Part shown: positions 1-5,258 of the stretch, in pieces
Layout of the letters: each line of letters starts with the position of its first letter
How positions within the stretch are numbered: position 1 is the stretch's first letter
Origin: an uncultured Pirellulaceae bacterium
GTDB lineage: Bacteria > Planctomycetota > Planctomycetia > Pirellulales > Pirellulaceae
Assembly: GCA_934255105.1 (NCBI GenBank)
Contig: CAKQNH010000409.1
Coordinates: 1 to 5,258 of the forward strand
Direction: 5' to 3'
Length of the DNA stretch: 5,258 nucleotides
Notes under the pieces: model-generated
What the model was told of the DNA's origin: nothing
Database searches by the model: none
What the model saw: the letters and a program-made list of their open reading frames with translations, nothing else
Translations under genes and position numbers: made by a program

Positions 1-1898
1 CGTTTGACCGTCCCCAGTAAAAATAGCTTCTGTCCGGCGCTCAGCTCGCCTTCGGGCAACAAGCCAATCAAATCTTGTGGGATTTGCAGCTCCAGCGGCA
101 ATTTGCCTGCCTCGCCGCCAGACTGCGTGGTGGCCGAAGCCTTCACCGTCGACCACGGGCCATCGGGACTGGGGGTGACCGATTCCACCACTGCTGTCAC
201 AGCCAAACCGTAGCGATTGTCCTCGCGGTGCTCCGCCCCGTCGTCGCTGGTCGATTCGGCGTCCGCTCCGCCTGTGCGCTGGGACTGGCTGCGCATCCAG
301 AAACGCGCTCCTTGATCGATCAAATTGCGAACTTCGACTTTCTGTTCAACCTGTCGGCGGACAGACTTCAATTGCAGGCGCATGGCCTGCTGCACAGGCT
401 CGCGAGCAGGCAGCTTGTCAACTGCCAACGCTAGGCTAGCCAACTCGCCGTAAGTGTCCTGGGCAAGCGACATGTTGTGCTGTTTGGCGCTGACGGCAAG
501 CGACCATTCTTCCAACATCGAGTCGGTCTCTCGGATCAAGGTAAAACAGTTTTCTAGGGCTGCAGCGTCCAGATCGTCGGGGGGTGTCTGCGGTGAATTA
601 TCTGCGAGGTGTGTGTCGGCTGAGGTCGCGCCGTCCGGGGCATTGTCGGGCTCAGTGCCCTGTGGCTCAAGACCATCGAGCATGTCGCTCATCGATTGGC
701 TGCCGAGTTCAAAGCCACCCACCAAATCGTCCACGGTGTCGGGAGTATTTGCCATTTCGCCAGTACGGCTCGGGTCGCTGTTTTGCTCGCCGACCGGCGG
801 TTGCGACCCCACCAAAGTACTCTCAGCGGACAATGAGCCGAGCGTCTGGGAATTGACAGCGATGGCGTCTGGGGCTGCGTCTAGTGAATCGGCGGCAAGC
901 TCGACATCGCTCAGTGCCCGCGGTTGCACGGTCGGGATTTCGTCCTCCGAGTTCTCCTCGGCTAGAGCCGTCTCATCAGCCGCTTGGCCGGGAGCGGGAA
1001 ACCTAGGTAGGGGCGCAGACGAGTCTGCTGAAGAAGCCAACTGCGTATTGTCTGCCGCGGGCGAGGATGACTGTGCATCTAGATGGAACTTTTGCGGAAC
1101 GATCCAAGGTGCGTACTGCGATACCCACGGGGCTGCATCGCCAATGTCGGTTCCCAGCAGATGCCACATCAGCAGCAGCGATACGGGGATGGCCGCTAGG
1201 CCGCCCAGGGTGACTTGCAGTATCGACCACACGGGCGATCGTCGCGGGCGCTTGCGCCGCGCAGCGAACCCACCAGATACAAACCCACCGGATGCAGGCC
1301 CACCAGACACAGGCCGATTGGATACAGGCCCACTGGAGAAAGGCATTGAGTCGGCCTGTTTGTCCATATCTTCCACGACGGCCGAGTCTTCGCGATGAGT
1401 TTGATCGCCTGAGGCTTGCGCGGAGAGTGGACGCCAGGCCGGATACTCGTCTCGCTCGGGATCGTCGGGGAATTCTCCCACTAGGGGGCCTTCCAACTTG
1501 CGGGGTGGTCTCTCCTCAGACGCCGACTCAGCTAGGTCATCTGCCCGCTCAGACTCCGGCGAGTTGTCGTTCCAGCTCTCGACCAGCTCTTCGTAGCCGG
1601 ACATTTCGACCGTCTCCGCTCCAGGAGCAACCGTGGGTGGCAGTTCCGTCTCCGCCGCAGCGTAGGTGTACTCGTCGCTGAGCAGACGTTCAGAACCGTG
1701 CTGCTCGTGAGCCAGCAGCTCGGGGTCGCTCACCAGTTGCCAGACAACCTCAGGGTCGCCCACTAGGTCATGCAAAGCGAATTGAGCTTGGCAATGAGGG
1801 CAACGCAAAACGGCTGTGGGAGCAATCTGTGCAGGGAGCGGGGTGACCCGCTGGCAGGCTGGACAAGCCACGTGCGATGGTAAAGCGGAACTGGTCAC
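1..1898 (-). CDS. Zinc-ribbon, single-pass membrane protein of unknown function (3' end beyond window)
   Basis: No stop interrupts this frame from the GTG at 1898 to the left edge, giving 632 residues without the C-terminus. Residues 12-36 form a Cys4 zinc ribbon (C12-P-A-C15, C33-P-H-C36), like the MJ0042-type ribbons common at the N-termini of planctomycete proteins. Residues about 50-195 are acidic and probably disordered. Five VSGGP-like pentapeptides follow, then a basic stretch (RRKRPRR) and one hydrophobic segment at about 224-248. Positive charge before the segment predicts the ribbon in the cytoplasm and the rest outside. Residues about 250-440 are Ser/Ala/Asp/Pro-rich, about 443-537 look helical, and about 562-632 look beta-rich. 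The GTG is the first start after an in-frame TGA two codons upstream, and a GAGG core precedes it. An alternative GTG at codon 10 would keep all four cysteines. I do not recognise a specific function. The zinc ribbon could bind nucleic acid or protein, or be purely structural. Confidence 0.85.
   Translation of the reverse strand, partial: MTSSALPSHVACPACQRVTPLPAQIAPTAVLRCPHCQAQFALHDLVGDPEVVWQLVSDPELLAHEQHGSERLLSDEYTYAAAETELPPTVAPGAETVEMSGYEELVESWNDNSPESERADDLAESASEERPPRKLEGPLVGEFPDDPERDEYPAWRPLSAQASGDQTHREDSAVVEDMDKQADSMPFSSGPVSNRPVSGGPASGGFVSGGFAARRKRPRRSPVWSILQVTLGGLAAIPVSLLLMWHLLGTDIGDAAPWVSQYAPWIVPQKFHLDAQSSSPAADNTQLASSADSSAPLPRFPAPGQAADETALAEENSEDEIPTVQPRALSDVELAADSLDAAPDAIAVNSQTLGSLSAESTLVGSQPPVGEQNSDPSRTGEMANTPDTVDDLVGGFELGSQSMSDMLDGLEPQGTEPDNAPDGATSADTHLADNSPQTPPDDLDAAALENCFTLIRETDSMLEEWSLAVSAKQHNMSLAQDTYGELASLALAVDKLPAREPVQQAMRLQLKSVRRQVEQKVEVRNLIDQGARFWMRSQSQRTGGADAESTSDDGAEHREDNRYGLAVTAVVESVTPSPDGPWSTVKASATTQSGGEAGKLPLELQIPQDLIGLLPEGELSAGQKLFLLGTVK
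1270..1344. repeat. Five tandem 15-bp units inside the zinc-ribbon gene
   Basis: Five consecutive imperfect 15-bp units begin at 1270, 1285, 1300, 1315 and 1330; on the plus strand each resembles CCACCAGACACAGGC. Because 15 is a multiple of three, they encode in-frame pentapeptides on the minus strand, in protein order FSSGP, VSNRP, VSGGP, ASGGF, VSGGF. They lie directly before the basic stretch and membrane segment. They probably form a flexible Gly/Ser/Pro spacer on the cytoplasmic side. Copy number could change without breaking the frame. Confidence 0.8.
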
Positions 1899-1908
1899 AG
1901 TTCAGGTT

Positions 1909-1914
1909 TCCTCT
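1909..1914 (-). promoter_or_regulatory. Ribosome binding site for the zinc-ribbon protein gene
   Basis: The minus strand reads AGAGGA here, 10 bases before the GTG at 1898. It supports that non-ATG start over the internal GTG at codon 10. The spacing is slightly long but usable. Confidence 0.55.
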
Positions 1915-2006
1915 TTCAGAGAATCGATCCACGGGGCGGCTTGGAATCCGCGGGCCAGCTTGAAAGCGGTGTGCGGTCCGGTGGCTTTTTTCAATCTGCC
2001 ACTGTC

Positions 2007-2038
2007 GAAGCCTAGTTTAAATGAAGCCTAGTTTAAAT
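2007..2038. repeat. Perfect 16-bp tandem duplication across the response-regulator stop codon
   Basis: GAAGCCTAGTTTAAAT occurs twice with no gap, at 2007-2022 and 2023-2038. On the minus strand the 2023-2038 copy contains the last codons of the response regulator and its TAG stop. The other copy lies just downstream. Removing one copy would leave the same C-terminus, so the duplication does not alter the protein. The rest of the 129-bp gap down to 1899 holds the ribosome binding site of the next gene and no convincing terminator. Confidence 0.9.
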
Positions 2039-2435
2039 TCAGCAGGGTGCGAACGCTCTGCAGCAATCGGTCCATGGGGAATGGTTTGCGAATATAGTCA
2101 TCCACCCCCAGTAACTCCGCGTACTGTTGGTGCCGACTCCCCTCATTTCCTGTAATCATGATGACTCGCACTTGGTCGTTGCCGTCGCGGCGGAGTTGCT
2201 CCAGCACGAGGAATCCGCTGCGTTTAGGCATCATCATGTCCAGGATCAACAGGTCGGGAGTGGTCTTCTCGGCCAAAGCCAATCCCTGATTGCCGTCATG
2301 AGCTACCAGCACCTGAAAACCATCTCCTTCGAGCGCATAGCGCATCGATTCGACAATTTCGACATCGTCGTCGACAAGCAATACGCGCGGCTTGGAGTTA
2401 GGCAGATCATTCGTTTCGTCATTTTCAGTCATCAT
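2028..2435 (-). CDS. Stand-alone response regulator (CheY-like receiver domain)
   Basis: This 135-residue protein is a single receiver domain after a polar N-terminal extension of about 15 residues, with no output domain. The phosphorylation machinery is complete: acidic pair D22/D23 in the VLLVDDD strand, predicted phosphoacceptor D66 in LILDMMMP, T95 in MITG, aromatic Y114, and K117 in the RKPF motif. Spacing matches CheY/PhoB-type receivers. Such proteins take phosphate from a histidine kinase and act by protein contact, in chemotaxis, phosphorelays or control of an enzyme. No kinase lies in the window, so the partner and process cannot be assigned. Two adjacent ATG codons (2435 and 2432) could each start it, and no clear Shine-Dalgarno sequence precedes them. 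The gene is divergent from rnr and lies 129 bp upstream of the zinc-ribbon gene on the same strand, so co-transcription with the latter is possible. Confidence 0.93.
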   Translation of the reverse strand: MMTENDETNDLPNSKPRVLLVDDDVEIVESMRYALEGDGFQVLVAHDGNQGLALAEKTTPDLLILDMMMPKRSGFLVLEQLRRDGNDQVRVIMITGNEGSRHQQYAELLGVDDYIRKPFPMDRLLQSVRTLLNLN

Positions 2436-2684
2436 GGCATCAGTATCGTTGGCGGGATGGGGCGTCGAAGGCGGGCTGGGGTTATACTGCTAACGTTAAA
2501 GGCGACCTTGTCAGTAAAATGAACCAAAATGGTTGGCTCAATGGACTCTGCCCGTATCTATACGAACCGCAGGGTGTCAAACTTGTACCACTATTGGCTC
2601 TGATGAAAATAAGTATAGGTCATATTTCGTTTCCTGGCGTTGTGGTGTCGATCGAATTCATACCCACGCTCCTAATTAAGTCAA
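2436..2684. other. Divergent intergenic region between the response regulator and rnr
   Basis: This 249-bp spacer should hold promoters for both divergent genes. It is visibly more AT-rich than its flanks, especially 2480-2520 and 2595-2685. It includes the 8-bp palindrome TAACGTTA at 2491-2498 and a TATAAC (minus strand, 2481-2486) about 45 bases before the response-regulator start. No well-spaced -35/-10 pair stands out for either gene, so no promoter is called. I see no riboswitch or RNA gene. Confidence 0.5.
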
Positions 2685-5015
2685 ATGGTCCCCAGCGTGA
2701 CAGAATCAGATTTTGGTCCCAAGGTCGACCCTGCCCTAGCGCAGCAGATCCTCGATTTCGTCCACCACCCCCAGTACCAACCGGCTAAACCCAAGGGGAT
2801 CCATCGCGCCTTGGGCCTGCCGCCGGACGACTACCCGCTGGTACGGAAAACAGTCAAACGCTTGGTAGGCGAAGGCAGGCTGGCCTACGCTACCAACCAC
2901 CTGGTGCTCAGCCCGCAGACGCTCAGCGGCGACCAGAAACTGACGCGTGGCACGTTTCGGCAAGCCGCTGCGGGCTTTGGTTTCGTACGCCCCCAAGCTA
3001 CAGCGAAATTGGTAGCCGTTGAAGATATCTTTATCCCGGCCCCCTCCACTGGGTCTGCTATGGAAGGGGACACCGTCGCCGTCCGCGTGCGCAGCAGTCG
3101 CCGTGGGGGCAAGGAAGGGGAGGTGGTTGAGATCGTCCAGCGGGCTCGGCGACAATTTGCCGGCACGTACGGCATCGAACAGAAACAGTCGGTGGTGTGG
3201 CTCGATGGCGTAGCTAATGCGGCCCCAGTACTGGTGGGCGACGTGCGCGGTCTGCCCGTCGAGCAGGGGGATAAGGTGGTCGTCGAACTGGTCAAGTTCC
3301 CCGACCAGAATTCAGTCGGCGAAGCGGTCATCATGGAGGTCCTCGGCTCGAGCAAAAACCCGGCCGTCGACACGCTGGCAGTCATGCGCCAATTTGGCCT
3401 GCAGGAGGAGTTCCCCGACGAGGTCATCGCCCTGGCGCGAAGCCAGGCCGACGCGTTTGTCGAAGGTGCCATCCCCGAGGACCGCCGCGATCTGACCCAA
3501 GTGGCCACGCTGACCATCGATCCCCACGATGCGCGCGACTTTGATGATGCCGTGTCGCTCAGCAAAAACGAAAAGGGAAACTGGGAATTGATGGTCCACA
3601 TCGCCGATGTGTCCCACTTCGTTCCCGTCGGTTCCCTGCTGGACGAAGAAGCCAAGCAGCGCGGCACCAGCGTCTATCTGCCCGACCGCGTTATCCCCAT
3701 GCTGCCCGAGTTGATTAGCAACCACTTGGCCAGCTTGCAGCCCGACAAAGTTCGCTTGACCAAAACCGTGCTGATGGAGATGACCGATACAGGAACGGTC
3801 ATCCATCAAGAGGTTTTTAATTCGGCTATTCTCAACGACCAGCGCCTGGACTACGAACAGGTCGATATGTACCTGAGGAATCCACAGGATTGGCGCGAGC
3901 GACTGACGCCCGCCGTGTTTCAGTTGCTGCGGGACATGCACACGCTGGCTATGGTGCTCCGCCAAAACCGCAAGGAGGATGGCGCGCTAGAATTGCACCT
4001 GCCTGAGATCAAAATCGACCTTGATAAAACTGGGAAAGTCAAAGGCGCTCGGCTGGTAGAGTACACCGAGAGCCACCAGATGATCGAAGAGTTCATGTTG
4101 GCGGCCAATCAAGCGGTAGCCACGTGGTTGGACGATCTGGAGATTCCCTTCCTGCGCCGCGCCCACGCGCCCCCCGAGCGCCGCCGCATGCAGAAGCTCA
4201 ACGATTTCATGCGCGACCTGGGGATCAAGTGCGACAGCATGGAGAGCCGCTTTGAGATCCAGCGCGTTATCGACCAAGTCCGCGGAAAGCCGACTGAGTA
4301 CGCGGTCAACTACGCCATCCTCAAGTCGATGAGCAAGGCGGTGTATCAACCTGAGATGGAGATGCACTACGCGCTGCAGTTCGACCACTACTGCCACTTC
4401 ACCAGCCCCATTCGGCGCTATCCCGATCTACAGGTCCACCGCACGGTGGACCGCTTGGTGCGCAAGCAGAAGCCCTACGGCGATCCGCTGCCGGTGCTGA
4501 TCACGCTCGGGCAGCACTGCTCCGATAAAGAGCAGAACGCCGAGTATGCCGAGCGTGAAATCATCAAGATTAAAATCTTGCATTTCCTGAAGAAGAAATT
4601 GGGCGAGAAACTGCCGGGGGTGATCAGCGGTGTGACGCCCGAGGGATTCTACGTGCGTGGCACCAAGTTTCCCGCCGAAGGTTTTGTCTCCGTCGCATCG
4701 CTGCCAGAAGACCGCTACCGATTTGAACGCCAGGGACAAGTGCTCGAAGGCTTCCGTCGCGGCAATCGCTTCCGTCTGGGAGATTCCGTCACCACCACCA
4801 TTGGCCAAGTCGACCTGGCGCGGCGTGCGCTCCTGCTGACTTTGGTGACCAATCACACCAGCGAAGCGGCCGAAGGTCCGCCACCCGCTTCCGGTTCTAA
4901 AGCCAGTGTTAAAGGTCGTGGTTCCAAACGCGTTACTCAGACCAGCGGCAAAGCCAAATCCAAGAAGAGCAGCCCACCCAAGAAACCGGCTGGTAAGAAA
5001 GCCAAACGCAAGTAA
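2685..5015 (+). CDS. rnr: Ribonuclease R (3'-5' exoribonuclease)
   Basis: A 776-residue RNase II/RNase R family enzyme, which hydrolyses RNA processively from the 3' end to nucleotides and can degrade structured RNA such as rRNA and mRNA fragments. Domain order is that of RNase R: N-terminal winged helix (about 15-80), two cold-shock/OB domains (about 85-150 and 157-222), RNB catalytic domain (about 267-595), S1 RNA-binding domain (about 640-721) and a lysine-rich tail (about 737-776). The metal-binding active site is intact: D279, D285, D287 and D288 in TIDPHDARDFDDA. The SPIRRYPD motif at 574-581 supplies the likely catalytic arginine (R577), and E623 in YAERE is the probable conserved glutamate. 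The winged helix and long basic tail favour RNase R over RNase II. It is slightly shorter than the E. coli enzyme (813 residues). The ATG at 2685 is the first start after an in-frame TAA at 2673, and no strong Shine-Dalgarno precedes it. It appears monocistronic. Confidence 0.97.
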   Translation: MVPSVTESDFGPKVDPALAQQILDFVHHPQYQPAKPKGIHRALGLPPDDYPLVRKTVKRLVGEGRLAYATNHLVLSPQTLSGDQKLTRGTFRQAAAGFGFVRPQATAKLVAVEDIFIPAPSTGSAMEGDTVAVRVRSSRRGGKEGEVVEIVQRARRQFAGTYGIEQKQSVVWLDGVANAAPVLVGDVRGLPVEQGDKVVVELVKFPDQNSVGEAVIMEVLGSSKNPAVDTLAVMRQFGLQEEFPDEVIALARSQADAFVEGAIPEDRRDLTQVATLTIDPHDARDFDDAVSLSKNEKGNWELMVHIADVSHFVPVGSLLDEEAKQRGTSVYLPDRVIPMLPELISNHLASLQPDKVRLTKTVLMEMTDTGTVIHQEVFNSAILNDQRLDYEQVDMYLRNPQDWRERLTPAVFQLLRDMHTLAMVLRQNRKEDGALELHLPEIKIDLDKTGKVKGARLVEYTESHQMIEEFMLAANQAVATWLDDLEIPFLRRAHAPPERRRMQKLNDFMRDLGIKCDSMESRFEIQRVIDQVRGKPTEYAVNYAILKSMSKAVYQPEMEMHYALQFDHYCHFTSPIRRYPDLQVHRTVDRLVRKQKPYGDPLPVLITLGQHCSDKEQNAEYAEREIIKIKILHFLKKKLGEKLPGVISGVTPEGFYVRGTKFPAEGFVSVASLPEDRYRFERQGQVLEGFRRGNRFRLGDSVTTTIGQVDLARRALLLTLVTNHTSEAAEGPPPASGSKASVKGRGSKRVTQTSGKAKSKKSSPPKKPAGKKAKRK

Positions 5016-5027
5016 TCCAATGTGGCT

Positions 5028-5042
5028 CGACGCTCCGCGTCG
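5028..5042 (+). repeat. Short perfect inverted repeat 13 bp after the rnr stop
   Basis: CGACGC, a 3-base loop TCC, and GCGTCG form a perfect 6-bp GC-rich hairpin just after rnr. No run of T follows, so it is not a typical intrinsic terminator. It may protect the 3' end of the message or be a remnant of a dispersed intergenic repeat. Confidence 0.5.
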
Positions 5043-5069
5043 GTATTCTCACACTTCGTATAACATGCG

Positions 5070-5143
5070 CTCCTGCCCGTTTATAAGTAGAACGGGCACT
5101 CCTGCCCGTTTATAAGTAGAATGGGCCCTCCTGCCTTTTTATA
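5070..5143. repeat. 29-bp tandem repeat with internal inverted repeats (two full copies and one partial)
   Basis: Unit 1 (5070-5098) and unit 2 (5099-5127) differ at only two positions. A 16-bp partial third copy (5128-5143) follows with two mismatches. Within unit 1, TGCCCGTT (5074-5081) pairs perfectly with AACGGGCA (5091-5098) around a 9-base loop. Across the junction, AACGGGCA (5091-5098) also pairs perfectly with TGCCCGTT (5103-5110) around a 4-base CTCC loop. The folds share an arm and are mutually exclusive. Confidence 0.85.
5091..5140 (+). terminator. Possible transcription terminator region of rnr
   Basis: The hairpins of the 29-bp repeat end in a run of five T (5136-5140), inside the degenerate third copy. 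The nearest strong stem does not abut the T-run. A weaker stem (GGGC at 5123-5126 with GCCT at 5133-5136) does. Position after rnr and the T-run suggest termination, but the geometry is not textbook. Confidence 0.35.
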
Positions 5144-5208
5144 CCCCACAACTTTTAACGAGCCTTTTCCCTATCGATTTCCTTGCACTAGCTCTGCTCG
5201 CACTGGAT

Positions 5209-5250
5209 CCTCTCCCTCTGGGAGAGGTCGAGCCTAAGCGAGGGAGAGGG
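5209..5250. repeat. Palindromic C/T-G/A intergenic repeat element (cut by window edge)
   Basis: CCTCTCCC (5209-5216) and GGGAGAGG (5220-5227) form a perfect 8-bp stem with a TCT loop. The same left arm extended, CCTCTCCCTC (5209-5218), also pairs perfectly over 10 bp with GAGGGAGAGG (5240-5249). The two folds compete. This pattern resembles dispersed, high-copy intergenic palindromes seen in many bacterial genomes. That it is high-copy here is inferred, as only one copy lies in the window. Confidence 0.6.
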
Positions 5251-5258
5251 CAAGCGCA

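Noticed and set aside
454..1398. Long plus-strand open frame of 314 codons
   Set aside because: It is antisense to the zinc-ribbon gene, is dominated by Ser/Ala/Gly with no recognisable domain, and is explained by the biased codons of the real minus-strand frame, which has a zinc ribbon, a membrane segment and a ribosome binding site.
1981..2002. GTGGC/GCCAC inverted repeat considered as a terminator after the response regulator
   Set aside because: The stem has only 5 bp with a 12-base loop, and no T-run follows on the minus strand.
2481..2514. Possible promoter for the response regulator: minus-strand TATAAC (2481-2486) with CTGACA (2509-2514)
   Set aside because: The 22-base spacing is too long for a standard sigma-70 promoter, and either hexamer could occur by chance.
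2583..2611. Possible rnr promoter: TTGTAC followed after 17 bases by AAAATA
   Set aside because: Spacing is right but both hexamers are poor matches, and several similar combinations exist in this AT-rich stretch.
2519..2788. Plus-strand 89-codon open frame between the response regulator and rnr
   Set aside because: It overlaps the start of rnr out of frame, lacks a ribosome binding site and resembles no known family. The spacer is better explained as a divergent promoter region.
2885..3965. Minus-strand open frames of 217-260 codons opposite rnr
   Set aside because: They lie entirely within the RNase R coding sequence, which is full length with intact motifs. Their translations show no domain.
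5070..5143. CRISPR array considered for the 29-bp repeats
   Set aside because: The copies are directly adjacent with no spacers, and no cas gene is present.

Overview
The window is GC-rich bacterial chromosome and holds three protein genes. It most resembles a planctomycete of the Pirellula/Rhodopirellula type. That assignment is an inference from the architecture of the large first protein (N-terminal Cys4 zinc ribbon, long acidic linker, single membrane segment, long low-complexity outer part), from weak or absent Shine-Dalgarno sequences at two of the three starts, and from repeat-rich intergenic DNA. No rRNA or other firm taxonomic marker is present.

Layout: (1) Positions 1-1898, minus strand, carry one uninterrupted reading frame of 632 codons. 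It starts at a GTG and runs off the left edge. It encodes a predicted membrane-anchored zinc-ribbon protein of unknown function. (2) Positions 1899-2027 are a short gap containing part of a 16-bp tandem duplication that overlaps the next gene's stop codon. (3) Positions 2028-2435, minus strand, encode a stand-alone receiver-domain response regulator with all its phosphorylation residues. (4) Positions 2436-2684 are a divergent intergenic region. (5) Positions 2685-5015, plus strand, encode a full-length ribonuclease R with an intact active site and a lysine-rich tail. (6) Positions 5016-5258 contain no gene but three kinds of inverted or tandem repeat: a small GC hairpin, a 29-bp tandem repeat whose units can fold in two alternative ways, and a CCTCTCCC/GGGAGAGG palindromic element cut by the right edge.

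The response regulator and the zinc-ribbon gene lie on the same strand 129 bp apart and could be co-transcribed. Nothing in the sequence shows a functional link between them. RNase R is divergent and is a housekeeping RNA-decay enzyme.

I found no evidence of a new multi-gene system. The items most worth a second look are the uncharacterised zinc-ribbon membrane protein, the pentapeptide minisatellite next to its membrane segment, and the repeat cluster after rnr.
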